Positions 6,195-12,817 of a stretch of DNA of 12,817 nt are shown here, piece after piece (position 1 is the stretch's first letter; each line of letters starts with the position of its first letter). The stretch spans positions 1 to 12,817 of the forward strand of contig CAMFZJ010000026.1 in assembly GCA_946004305.1 (NCBI GenBank), read 5' to 3'. Origin of the DNA: an uncultured Clostridia bacterium (GTDB lineage: Bacteria; Bacillota; Clostridia; Oscillospirales; Acutalibacteraceae). The translations under genes were made by a program, and so were the position numbers. The notes under the pieces are model-generated. The model saw only the letters and a program-made list of their open reading frames with translations. It had not been told where the DNA came from and searched no databases.

Positions 6195-7343
6195 TTAAAC
6201 CCTTGACATCAATACTACGCACTCCACGTGTTCCGTATGGGGGAACATATCCACAGGCTGAATTTTTCTTATCTTATATTTATTCTTTGACAGATATGTT
6301 AAATCCCTTTTAAGGGTTTCGGGGTTACAGGAAATATATACAACCTTCTTAGGGCTAAGCTTTACAACTGATTTAAGAAAGTTTATATCGCTTCCGGCTC
6401 TGGGCGGATCCATAATTACCACATCAGCTTTTAAATTTTCCTCAGCAAGTCCTACCATATATTTTCCTGCGTCTGCACATACAAAGTCAATATTTTTAAT
6501 GCCGTTAAGCTTTGCGTTATTTTTTGCATCTCTAACAGCGTCTTTGTTTAGCTCAACACCAATAACCCTGCCTGCGTATTTACTTGCAATAATACCAATA
6601 GTGCCTGTACCGCAATAAGCGTCAATAACAATGTCATCCTTAGAAATTTCTGCAAATTCCATAGCTTTGTTATACAGAATTTCAGTCTGCACAGGGTTAA
6701 TCTGATAAAAAGCCTTTGGAGAAATTGAAAAGGTATATCCGCAAAGTTGTTCCTTAATAGTACCTTCTCCGTAAAGAACGATGCTCTTGTTGCCAAGTAC
6801 AAGACTTGTTCTGCGATTGTTTATGTTCTGTACAATAGTTGTAATATCAGGGTGTCTTTGAAGTAAAGCATTGATAAAGCTTCTCTTTGACTTAAACTGT
6901 TCCTCTCCCGTCACAAGCACAACCATAATTTCACCGCTTGAAAACCCACGTTTAACCAAAACGTGCCTCAAAAATCCGGTCATTTTATTATCATCAAAGG
7001 TCTTTATTTTAAAGCTTTTTATCAGCTTTCTTATGGTAACGATAATCTCGTCAGCTTTTCTGTCCTCAATAAGGCAATCATCAACAGGTACGATTTTGTG
7101 AGTAGAGCTTTGATAAACTCCTGAAATTATCCTGTTTTGCTTATCTCTGCCAAAAGCCGCCTGAACCTTGTTGCGGTAGTGGTAAGGATTGTCCATACTG
7201 ATAATATCCTCAACGTGGTGAAATCTTCCTATTAGCCCAACAACTTTTTTCATTTTAAATTCAAGCTGTTTTTCATAGCTTAAGTTTTGTATCTGACAGC
7301 CTCCGCACTTTTTATACAGGGGACACTTAATATCTTTTTCCAT
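6195..7343 (-). CDS. rlmCD: 23S rRNA (uracil-C5)-methyltransferase, RlmD/RlmCD type without TRAM domain
   Basis: The 382-residue product is a TrmA/RlmD-family RNA m5U methyltransferase using S-adenosylmethionine. Cys7, Cys13, Cys16 and Cys90 fit the [4Fe-4S] cluster site of RlmD. DAYCGTGTIG (241-250) is the SAM-binding loop and MDPPRAG (311-317) is motif IV. Cys339 in SCNPETLKRD is the nucleophile, and Glu374 in PHTEHVE is the expected base. In low-GC Gram-positives a single enzyme of this class methylates two 23S positions (U747 and U1939 in E. coli numbering). Which of these this one modifies cannot be read from sequence. Most relatives are about 450 residues with an N-terminal TRAM domain. 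Here the Fe-S motif starts at residue 7, and the preceding DNA codes for the neighbour in another frame, so the TRAM domain is absent rather than missed. Its start overlaps the DUF1643 gene by 17 bases. Confidence 0.9.
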   Translation of the reverse strand: MEKDIKCPLYKKCGGCQIQNLSYEKQLEFKMKKVVGLIGRFHHVEDIISMDNPYHYRNKVQAAFGRDKQNRIISGVYQSSTHKIVPVDDCLIEDRKADEIIVTIRKLIKSFKIKTFDDNKMTGFLRHVLVKRGFSSGEIMVVLVTGEEQFKSKRSFINALLQRHPDITTIVQNINNRRTSLVLGNKSIVLYGEGTIKEQLCGYTFSISPKAFYQINPVQTEILYNKAMEFAEISKDDIVIDAYCGTGTIGIIASKYAGRVIGVELNKDAVRDAKNNAKLNGIKNIDFVCADAGKYMVGLAEENLKADVVIMDPPRAGSDINFLKSVVKLSPKKVVYISCNPETLKRDLTYLSKNKYKIRKIQPVDMFPHTEHVECVVLMSRV

Positions 7344-7965
7344 TTAACCTATCCTCGCAATATTTCCTTACGTCAAACTCATCAAGGGGAGTAGAGCTTT
7401 TTAAATACAATGGGTGATGTGGATGACCTTTAACAGACCTTCTACCGGCGGAATACCAGCTTGTATTATACTTTTCCCCGATAGTAATCATATCCTTAAC
7501 GCAGTCCATAAGGTAATCACGTTTTTCTATTATATTACCCCAGGCAGCCCATACCGCGGGGTTGTTGTCTTTATATAAAGATAGTATGTATTCAAATGCT
7601 TTCATATTTTCATTGTGCAAACTTATGTTAAGCTCTTTTTCCATAAGGTCAGGATTAGTAGCACGTTGAGAATATACGTTAAACATAATGAAGCTGTCAT
7701 AATTATTGCTGTGAGCAATCCTTTCTACGGATTTTACAGTGGGGTCAAGGCTATCAGGTTTCGCAGTAGATGGATTAATACCAATACATATAAGAGGATT
7801 TTTTCCTTTAGTTCCAAGGATATATCTGTACTCAGAGTAAAAGTTAGGAACAAAAAGCCACTTATTAATATCATACTCATCACAAGGCTGTGAAGATTTT
7901 TCCAATGCTTCCTCAAAAAGCAGAATTTCAATATCACAGGTGTTACTCTTTGGAATATGCTGCAA
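7327..7965 (-). CDS. DUF1643 family protein
   Basis: The product of about 212 residues matches DUF1643. It has a hydrophobic strand with GINPSTAKPDSLDPT, then an IMFNVYSQRATNP segment, WAAWGN in the middle and HPHHPLYLK near the end. The biochemical role of the family is unknown; members occur in bacterial chromosomes, plasmids and phages. The start is uncertain. TTG at 7965 has AAGGTGG eight bases upstream and is my choice. GTG codons at 7977 and 7974 are in frame but overlap that ribosome site. The 3' end overlaps the rRNA methyltransferase gene by 17 bases, so both are on one transcript from the promoter at 7998. Functional linkage to rRNA methylation is not established. Confidence 0.8.
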   Translation of the reverse strand: MQHIPKSNTCDIEILLFEEALEKSSQPCDEYDINKWLFVPNFYSEYRYILGTKGKNPLICIGINPSTAKPDSLDPTVKSVERIAHSNNYDSFIMFNVYSQRATNPDLMEKELNISLHNENMKAFEYILSLYKDNNPAVWAAWGNIIEKRDYLMDCVKDMITIGEKYNTSWYSAGRRSVKGHPHHPLYLKSSTPLDEFDVRKYCEDRLNGKRY

Positions 7966-7997
7966 ATTTATCACCACCTTACCTTGTATTTTAACAC

Positions 7998-8006
7998 ATT
8001 ATAACA
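7998..8006 (-). promoter_or_regulatory. Extended -10 promoter of the DUF1643/rRNA methyltransferase pair
   Basis: On the minus strand TGTTATAAT (8006-7998) is a consensus extended -10 element about 20 bases upstream of the ribosome site. A TTGTCA hexamer upstream is only eight bases away, too close to serve as its -35 box; an extended -10 element does not need one. Confidence 0.5.
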
Positions 8007-8036
8007 TACTGTGACAACAGTAAATACAATTAATAC

Positions 8037-8065
8037 TTGATTTATTTTTCCATTTGTCATACAAT
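8037..8065 (+). promoter_or_regulatory. Sigma-A-type promoter of ilvA-ridA
   Basis: TTGATT (8037-8042) and TACAAT (8060-8065) are separated by 17 bases. Transcription would start near 8072, giving a leader of about 26 bases before AGAGGA and the ATG at 8098. There is no room for a T-box or leader-peptide attenuator, so the common isoleucine/leucine attenuation control is not visible here. Confidence 0.6.
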
Positions 8066-8097
8066 ATAAGAAGTTACGAAAGATTAGAGGAATTAAA

Positions 8098-9288
8098 ATG
8101 TTGACACTTGATAAAATCTACCATGCATCTAAGGTGCTTAAGGATGTTATCCATCAAACATCTATTGTAAAAGCGTCTGCTATTGATGCAGATTGCGAAC
8201 TTTATTTAAAGCCGGAATGTTTACAGCTTACAGGCTCCTTTAAGCTTAGAGGTTCAGGCTATAAGATTTCACAGCTTACTGACGAGGAAAAGGCAAGAGG
8301 CGTAATAGCTTGTTCTGCCGGCAACCACGCACAGGGTGTTGCTTTAGCAGCAACAAAGTATGGTATTAAATCTTTAATTTGCCTGCCTGACGGTGCGCCT
8401 ATTTCAAAGGTTGAAGCCACAAAGAGCTTTGGCGCTGAGGTTCGTATGGTAAAAGGCGTTTATGATGACGCTTATGCAGAGGCTTGCAGGCTCCGAGATG
8501 AGCATAATTATACATTCATCCATCCCTTTGATGACGAAAACGTAATCGCAGGTCAGGGAACAATCGGACTTGAAATTATGAACGAAATGTCAGACGTTGA
8601 CGCTGTTGTAGTATCAATCGGCGGCGGCGGACTTATTTCAGGTGTAGCCTGCGCAATTAAGCACCTTAACCCAAACGTAAAGGTTTACGGTGTACAGGCT
8701 GAGGGCGCACCATCAATGTATAATTCTATAAAAGAAAATAAAATTATCTGTCTTGACAAAGCAAGCACAATTGCCGATGGTATCCAGGTTAAGGAACCGG
8801 GTAAGCTTACATATGAGTATGTACAGAAGTATGTTGACGATATAGTAACAGTATCAGATGACGAAATCTCAACTGCAATCTTAACACTTATAGAAAAGCA
8901 GAAAATGGTTGCAGAAGGTGCCGGAGCAGCACCTTTGGCAGCGGTGTTATTTAACAAACTGCCTGTTAAAGGTAAAAAGGTAGTTTGTATAGTATCAGGC
9001 GGTAATATTGATGTTACTATACTTAACCGTGTAATCAAGCGCGGTCTTATTACCTCAGGCAGACAGCAGACCTTGTGTATTCAGCTTGACGATAAGCCCG
9101 GTCAGTTACTTGGTGTTTCCAGTATTATTGCAGAGCACGGTGGAAATGTTATCAGCGTTCACCACGAAAGAGCAAGCGAAGGTGAGATTACAGACTGTAT
9201 TCTCCGTATTGTACTTGAAACCAAGAATTTTGAACACGTTAGAGAGATTTCTGCAGCCTTAACAAATGCAGGCTTTAGAATTATATAG
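8098..9288 (+). CDS. ilvA: Threonine ammonia-lyase (threonine dehydratase)
   Basis: The 396-residue enzyme converts L-threonine to 2-oxobutanoate and ammonia by way of 2-aminocrotonate, in the cytoplasm. It is a fold-type II PLP enzyme. Lys49 in GSFKLRG forms the internal aldimine, SAGNHAQG (73-80) and the GGGGL loop (175-179) bind the cofactor phosphate and substrate, and Ser300 in SGGNID contacts the pyridine nitrogen. Residues about 325-396 form one C-terminal ACT domain (LDDKPGQLLGVSSIIAEHGG onward). The length and single ACT domain fit the roughly 400-residue class found in Firmicutes, which includes both biosynthetic and catabolic enzymes. Allosteric behaviour therefore cannot be decided by eye, and tdcB-like naming is an alternative. 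The next gene, ridA, removes its imine by-product, which supports the assignment. Confidence 0.95.
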   Translation: MLTLDKIYHASKVLKDVIHQTSIVKASAIDADCELYLKPECLQLTGSFKLRGSGYKISQLTDEEKARGVIACSAGNHAQGVALAATKYGIKSLICLPDGAPISKVEATKSFGAEVRMVKGVYDDAYAEACRLRDEHNYTFIHPFDDENVIAGQGTIGLEIMNEMSDVDAVVVSIGGGGLISGVACAIKHLNPNVKVYGVQAEGAPSMYNSIKENKIICLDKASTIADGIQVKEPGKLTYEYVQKYVDDIVTVSDDEISTAILTLIEKQKMVAEGAGAAPLAAVLFNKLPVKGKKVVCIVSGGNIDVTILNRVIKRGLITSGRQQTLCIQLDDKPGQLLGVSSIIAEHGGNVISVHHERASEGEITDCILRIVLETKNFEHVREISAALTNAGFRII

Positions 9289-9300
9289 GAGGTAACAATA

Positions 9301-9672
9301 ATGGAAAAGATTTATACAAAAAACGCACCTGAAGCTATCGGACCTTATAGTCAGGCAACAGTAGTAAACGGACTTGTTTTTACATCAGGACAGATTGCGA
9401 TTAACCCTGCAACAGGCAATGTTGAAGCAACAACTATTCAGGAGCAAACAGAACAGGTTTGCACAAACCTTAAGAATGTATTGGAAGCAAGCGGTTCAAG
9501 TCTTGAAAAAGCAGTAAAGACAACTTGTTTCTTAGCTAATATGGAAGATTTTGTTTCTTTTAACGAAATATACGGCAAGTATTTTTCAAACAAGCCGGCA
9601 CGTTCCTGCGTTGCAGTAAAGCAGCTGCCAAAGAATGTTCTGGTGGAAGTTGAAGTAATTGCTGAATTATAA
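9301..9672 (+). CDS. ridA: 2-iminobutanoate/2-iminopropanoate deaminase RidA
   Basis: The 123-residue product is a typical full-length RidA (YjgF/YER057c/UK114) protein. IGPYSQA (13-19) carries Tyr16. Arg101 in PARSCVAV would bind the substrate carboxylate, with Cys103 nearby, and Glu116 in the final EVEVIAEL strand completes the active site, matching the layout of the E. coli enzyme. RidA trimers hydrolyse the reactive enamine/imine released by PLP enzymes such as threonine dehydratase, protecting other PLP enzymes. The gene begins 12 bases after ilvA with a strong AGGAGG ribosome site, so it is co-transcribed with the source of its substrate. Confidence 0.95.
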   Translation: MEKIYTKNAPEAIGPYSQATVVNGLVFTSGQIAINPATGNVEATTIQEQTEQVCTNLKNVLEASGSSLEKAVKTTCFLANMEDFVSFNEIYGKYFSNKPARSCVAVKQLPKNVLVEVEVIAEL

Positions 9673-9677
9673 TTGAA

Positions 9678-9701
9678 TATTACTATTATCAACAAGTAAT
9701 A
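9678..9701. other. Short inverted repeat upstream of rubredoxin
   Basis: TATTACT (9678-9684) and AGTAATA (9695-9701) are exact complements around a ten-base loop in the 56-base gap between ridA and the rubredoxin gene. TTGAAT (9673-9678) with TAATAA (9697-9702) could make a weak promoter at 18-base spacing. The repeat may be an operator or an mRNA hairpin separating expression of the two genes. Evidence is thin. Confidence 0.25.
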
Positions 9702-9728
9702 ATACTAATCAGAAAGGAGTGCTTTATT

Positions 9729-9884
9729 ATGAAATATGTTTGCAATGTTTGCGGCTGGGAGTATGATGAAGCTCAGGGCGCACCGGAATACGGCATTGAG
9801 CCGGGAACAAAATTTGAGGATTTACCGGAAGATTTTGTTTGTCCTCTTTGCGGAGTAGGCAAGGACGAATTCAGCGAGGCTTAA
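9729..9884 (+). CDS. Rubredoxin
   Basis: A 51-residue electron carrier with the full one-iron Cys4 site: Cys5-Val-Cys... is spaced as CNVCG (5-9) and VCPLCG (37-42), giving ligands Cys5, Cys8, Cys38 and Cys41. Tyr11 and the GAPEYGIEPGTKFEDLP stretch with Phe29 are standard rubredoxin core positions. AAAGGAG lies nine bases upstream of the ATG. Rubredoxins pass single electrons in the cytoplasm of anaerobes, typically from NAD(P)H:rubredoxin reductase to flavodiiron proteins or peroxidases. The flavodiiron protein encoded just downstream is the obvious partner. A terminator directly after the stop means the two are separate transcripts. No rubredoxin reductase is in the window. Confidence 0.97.
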   Translation: MKYVCNVCGWEYDEAQGAPEYGIEPGTKFEDLPEDFVCPLCGVGKDEFSEA

Positions 9885-9891
9885 TGATTAG

Positions 9892-9916
9892 AGAGGGCTT
9901 TATAGCCCTCTTTTTT
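9892..9916 (+). terminator. Rho-independent terminator after rubredoxin
   Basis: AGAGGGCT (9892-9899) pairs perfectly with AGCCCTCT (9904-9911) around a TTAT loop and runs straight into a T-tract to 9916. It begins seven bases after the rubredoxin stop. Confidence 0.92.
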
Positions 9917-9964
9917 CTTGATTATTGAGGGTAAGACAAATTATTTAAAAATTCGGTAGAAATA

Positions 9965-9993
9965 TTGCAATTATGCTAATATTATATTATACT
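9965..9993 (+). promoter_or_regulatory. Sigma-A-type promoter of the flavodiiron protein gene
   Basis: TTGCAA (9965-9970) and TATACT (9988-9993) are separated by 17 bases, in an AT-rich stretch after the rubredoxin terminator. The start point would be near 10000, about 30 bases before the chosen ATG. That also argues against the more upstream in-frame ATG at 9995. Confidence 0.55.
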
Positions 9994-10030
9994 ATTGTTA
10001 ATGAATTTTTGTTTAGAAAGAGGTAATTTT

Positions 10031-11194
10031 ATGAGTAGCGTAGATTTTAGCAATGATATAAAATACATAGGCTGTAACGATTATGATATTGACCTGTTTG
10101 AAAGCCAGTATATAGTTCCAAACGGAGTGTCCTATAATTCATATCTTATTGTTGACGAAAAAATTGCAGTAATGGATACTGCCGATGCCCGTGTAACAGA
10201 TCAGTGGTTTACAAATCTTGAAAACGCTCTTCAGGGCAGAACTCCCGATTATCTTGTAGTTCATCACTTAGAGCCTGACCATGCTTCAAATATTTTAAAG
10301 TTTACTGAAAAATATCCTAAGGCAAAGCTTGTGGGTAATGCAAAAACCTTTGCTATGTTACCACAGTTTTTCGCAATAGACCCTGCAGTTGAAACAGTAA
10401 CTGTTAAAGAAGGGGATACACTATCACTTGGTAAGCATAATCTGACATTTGTTATGGCTCCAATGGTTCATTGGCCTGAGGTTATGGTGTCTTATGAGTC
10501 AGCAGAAAAGGTGCTGTTCTCAGCTGACGGTTTCGGTAAGTTTGGTACACTTGATACTGAGGAAGATTGGGCTTGTGAGGCTCGTCGCTATTACTTTAAC
10601 ATTGTCGGTAAGTACGGCGCACAGGTTCAAGCTCTACTTAAAAAGGCTTCAACACTTGATATTAAGACAATCTGTCCTTTGCACGGACCGATTCTTACAG
10701 AAAATCTAGGCTACTATATTGATAAATACAATACTTGGAGTTCATATGCCCCTGAGGATAAGGGTATTCTTATTGCCTGCGCTTCAATTCACGGCAACAC
10801 TAAAAAGGCGGCAGATAAGCTTGCTGAAATTCTTAAAGAAAATGGTGCAGAAAAGGTTGTGGTTTCCGACCTTGCCCGTGAGGATATGGCAGAGGTTATT
10901 GAGGACGCCTTCCGCTATGACCGTATGGTTGTTATGTCTGCAACCTATGACGCAGGAATTTTCCCTGTAATGGAGGATTTTCTAAATCACCTTAAAGCAA
11001 AGAACTACAACTCCCGTAAGGTTGCTGTTATTGAGAACGGTTCTTGGGCTCCTATGGCAGGCAAGAAAATGGCTGCAATTTTCGGAGAAATGAAGAATAT
11101 AACTCTCTGTGACACTACTATTACAATTAAATCAACAATGAATGATGATAATGTAAAGGCAATGAAAGTATTAGCACATGAGCTTTGCAGTTAA
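10031..11194 (+). CDS. Flavodiiron protein (FprA-type rubredoxin:oxygen/nitric oxide oxidoreductase)
   Basis: I choose the ATG at 10031, six bases after AGAGGT; an in-frame ATG at 9995 lies upstream of that site and likely upstream of the transcription start. The 387-residue product has an N-terminal metallo-beta-lactamase-like diiron domain with HHLEPDH (78-84), His147 in MVHWPEVM, Asp166 in SADGFG and His218 in CPLHGP, the expected diiron ligand set. A C-terminal flavodoxin domain from about 245 carries the FMN phosphate loop CASIHGNTKKA (250-260), later SATYDAG (303-309) and NGSWAP (336-341). Such enzymes reduce O2 to water or NO to N2O in the cytoplasm using electrons from rubredoxin, encoded just upstream. 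There is no fused rubredoxin or flavin-reductase domain, so this is the simple two-domain class of Clostridia and acetogens. O2 versus NO preference cannot be told from sequence. Confidence 0.95.
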   Translation: MSSVDFSNDIKYIGCNDYDIDLFESQYIVPNGVSYNSYLIVDEKIAVMDTADARVTDQWFTNLENALQGRTPDYLVVHHLEPDHASNILKFTEKYPKAKLVGNAKTFAMLPQFFAIDPAVETVTVKEGDTLSLGKHNLTFVMAPMVHWPEVMVSYESAEKVLFSADGFGKFGTLDTEEDWACEARRYYFNIVGKYGAQVQALLKKASTLDIKTICPLHGPILTENLGYYIDKYNTWSSYAPEDKGILIACASIHGNTKKAADKLAEILKENGAEKVVVSDLAREDMAEVIEDAFRYDRMVVMSATYDAGIFPVMEDFLNHLKAKNYNSRKVAVIENGSWAPMAGKKMAAIFGEMKNITLCDTTITIKSTMNDDNVKAMKVLAHELCS

Positions 11195-11227
11195 ATCTTA
11201 TTTAGCTATTTAATATGGATTGTAAGG

Positions 11228-11250
11228 GGTTAGCACTATGCTAACCTTTT
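11228..11250 (+). terminator. Rho-independent terminator after the flavodiiron gene
   Basis: GGTTAGCA (11228-11235) pairs with TGCTAACC (11239-11246) around CTA and is followed by TTTT and another short T-rich stretch. It lies 33 bases after the stop codon. Confidence 0.8.
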
Positions 11251-11260
11251 ACTGTTTTGT

Positions 11261-11289
11261 TTGACAAATCCTGTAATTTCTGTTATAAT
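11261..11289 (+). promoter_or_regulatory. Consensus sigma-A promoter of the symporter gene
   Basis: TTGACA (11261-11266) and TATAAT (11284-11289) are both exact consensus hexamers with a 17-base spacer, and a TG one base before the -10 box adds the extended element. This is the strongest promoter in the window. Transcription would start near 11296, about 30 bases before the ATG. Confidence 0.85.
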
Positions 11290-11325
11290 TACGCAAATAT
11301 TTTAGTGAATTAATGAGGTGTATTT

Positions 11326-12681
11326 ATGAAAAAAAAGAGAAGTAGCTTTTCCGGTGGGTTAGGTTTTGTCCTTGCGGCGGCAGGAAGTGCGGTAGGCCTT
11401 GGAAACCTTTGGCGTTTTCCGTATCTTGCGGCAAAGTACGGCGGCGGTGTGTTTATTTTTGTATATCTTGTACTTGCGGTTACATTTGGTTTTGCCTTGC
11501 TTACTGCGGAAATTGCCATAGGCAGAAAAACAAGGCTAAGCCCAATTCTTGCATATAAAAAGCTTAACAAAAAGTTTTCCTTCTTAGGCTATCTTGCAAC
11601 CCTTGTACCAATAATAATTATTCCGTACTACTGCGTAATCGGCGGTTGGGTAACAAAGTATATGGCTGTTTATGCACAAGGCCTTGTACAGCCTGCGGCA
11701 CAGGATACATATTTTACAGACTTTATTTCCAATCCCTCATCACCACTTATATTCTTCCTGATTTTTATGGCAATCAGTGTTCTTATAATTATGCTGGGTG
11801 TTGAAAAGGGAATAGAGAAAATCAGTAAATTTCTAATGCCTGTGCTTTTGGTGCTTACAATAGGAATTTCAATTTATATACTCACCTTGCCAAATGCTTT
11901 TGAAGGTGTTGCTTATTATTTAGTACCTGATTTCAGCAAGTTTTCTGTTATGACTTTAGCTGCTGCAATGGGTCAGCTTTTCTTCTCAATGAGTATTGCT
12001 ATGGGTATTATGATAACCTACGGCTCATATACAAAGAAAGAAGTAAATCTTACAAAGTCAGTTAATCAGATAGAAATTTTCGACACAGTTGTAGCGTTGC
12101 TTGCAGGCTTAATGGTAGTGCCGGCTGTATATGTGTTCAGCGGTGAGTCAGGAATTTCTTCCGGTGGCCCGGGACTCATGTTTATGACCCTTCCAAAGGT
12201 ATTTGAACAAATGCCTGCCGGCGGAATAATTGCCTTATTATTCTTTATATTGGTATTTTTAGCAGCAATTACAAGCTCAATTTCCGTTATGGAAGCTATA
12301 GTATCCTCGTTAATGGACAGATTCAATATTAAGAGAATCCCTGCCTGCTTTATCGTAATAGGAATTTGTATTCTTTTAGGTGTTCCATCATCATTAGGAA
12401 ACGGTCTTTGGGCTAATATTCAAATTCTCGGTATGGACTTCCTTACATTCTTTGATTATCTCAGCAATAGTGTTCTTATGCCGATTGTTGCGTTGGCTAG
12501 CTGTGTACTTATCGGCTGGGTTATCAAGCCTAAGACTTTGACAGATGAGATAACTCGAAACGGCGAAACCTTCCGCAGAGAAAAGCTTTTCAATGTTATG
12601 ATAAAGTACATTGCACCGGTCTGCTTAGTAGTTATTCTTGTTTCATATACACTTGCTCAGTTCGGAATTATTGAAATGTAA
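11326..12681 (+). CDS. Sodium-dependent amino-acid symporter of the NSS/SNF family
   Basis: The 451-residue polytopic protein is a neurotransmitter:sodium symporter homologue. GSAVGLGNLWRFPY (20-33) is the hallmark broken first helix that holds substrate and sodium. GQLFFSMSIAMG (216-227) is the broken sixth helix. FLAAITSSISVMEA (311-324) is helix 8, with the Thr-Ser-Ser group that binds the second sodium in LeuT. The length and ending after one more hydrophobic segment (426-447) fit the 11-helix class exemplified by MhsT and TnaT, lacking the twelfth helix of LeuT and animal transporters. It should import a hydrophobic or aromatic amino acid with Na+, but the substrate is not determined by eye. 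GAGGTG sits a few bases before the ATG. It forms a single-gene unit with a near-perfect promoter and a terminator. Confidence 0.93.
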   Translation: MKKKRSSFSGGLGFVLAAAGSAVGLGNLWRFPYLAAKYGGGVFIFVYLVLAVTFGFALLTAEIAIGRKTRLSPILAYKKLNKKFSFLGYLATLVPIIIIPYYCVIGGWVTKYMAVYAQGLVQPAAQDTYFTDFISNPSSPLIFFLIFMAISVLIIMLGVEKGIEKISKFLMPVLLVLTIGISIYILTLPNAFEGVAYYLVPDFSKFSVMTLAAAMGQLFFSMSIAMGIMITYGSYTKKEVNLTKSVNQIEIFDTVVALLAGLMVVPAVYVFSGESGISSGGPGLMFMTLPKVFEQMPAGGIIALLFFILVFLAAITSSISVMEAIVSSLMDRFNIKRIPACFIVIGICILLGVPSSLGNGLWANIQILGMDFLTFFDYLSNSVLMPIVALASCVLIGWVIKPKTLTDEITRNGETFRREKLFNVMIKYIAPVCLVVILVSYTLAQFGIIEM

Positions 12682-12697
12682 ATCCATATATAAAATG

Positions 12698-12729
12698 TGC
12701 AGCTATGAGTGTTTCATAGCTGCATTTTT
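12698..12729 (+). terminator. Rho-independent terminator after the symporter gene
   Basis: TGCAGCTATGA (12698-12708) pairs perfectly over 11 bases with TCATAGCTGCA (12714-12724) around a GTGTT loop, followed by TTTTT. It starts 16 bases after the stop codon. Confidence 0.93.
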
Positions 12730-12772
12730 GTTAGGAGTTTTAATGTCTTAGTGGGGGAGGATAGTTATTAAG

Positions 12773-12817
12773 CTGTCTCTTATACACATCTCCGAGCCCA
12801 CGAGACGTAGAGGAATC
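12773..12817 (+). other. Illumina Nextera adapter read-through at the contig end (not genomic)
   Basis: CTGTCTCTTATACACATCT (12773-12791) is the 19-base Tn5 mosaic end used in Nextera kits. CCGAGCCCACGAGAC (12792-12806) is the following read-2 adapter, GTAGAGGA (12807-12814) fits an eight-base i7 index, and ATC begins the P7 side. The genomic sequence therefore ends at about 12772, within a base or two of chance overlap. Confidence 0.97.

Noticed and set aside
8031..8100. Riboswitch or T-box leader for ilvA
   Set aside because: The predicted leader is only about 26 bases, too short for either.
9995..10030. Upstream ATG as the start of the flavodiiron protein
   Set aside because: It lies at or before the predicted transcription start, has no ribosome site, and would add 12 residues not expected in the family. 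ATG 10031 has a good site.
12730..12772. Start of another gene after the symporter
   Set aside because: A GGAG-like stretch is followed by ATG at 12742, but only about ten codons remain before adapter sequence, so nothing can be supported.

Overview
The window looks like a complete short contig from a low-GC, anaerobic, Gram-positive bacterium, most likely a gut member of the Clostridia. The evidence is AT-rich sequence, strong AGGAGG-type ribosome binding sites, TTGACA/TATAAT-type promoters, a rubredoxin beside a flavodiiron protein, and gene types common in that class. It starts inside a gene at base 1. Its last 45 bases (12773-12817) match Nextera library adapter plus index rather than genomic DNA.

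Left part, all minus strand (1-2776): a promoter at 2727-2755 reads into a 135-residue conserved hypothetical protein, a lipoprotein nuclease of the streptococcal-DNase/EndA type coupled by a GTGA overlap, and a polytopic O-antigen-ligase-type membrane protein cut off by the contig end. Just upstream lies a 91-residue orphan protein with its own terminator.

Middle part, minus strand (3112-6163): a three-gene unit that I cannot assign to any named system. In order of transcription it encodes a soluble 275-residue protein with an ADP-ribosyltransferase-like first motif (weak evidence), a 183-residue protein with a long Gly/Ala-rich membrane segment between coiled coils, and a 453-residue protein with several hydrophobic helices. 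The last two are coupled by an ATGA overlap. The leader contains four imperfect 20-bp repeats that share one codon phase, a palindrome over the -35 box, and a strong 14-bp inverted repeat. A hairpin closes the unit at its other end. This is the best candidate for an undescribed conflict or defence module, although no mobility gene is visible.

Right part: a divergent promoter region (7991-8072) separates a minus-strand pair (DUF1643-type protein and a TRAM-less RlmCD-type 23S rRNA uracil methyltransferase) from a plus-strand run. That run comprises threonine ammonia-lyase with RidA, which clears its reactive imine product; rubredoxin with a clean terminator; an FprA-type flavodiiron protein with its own promoter and terminator; and an 11-helix-type sodium:amino-acid symporter with a near-consensus promoter and terminator. 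IlvA and RidA work together in branched-chain amino-acid metabolism. Rubredoxin and FprA form an O2 or NO scavenging electron chain.
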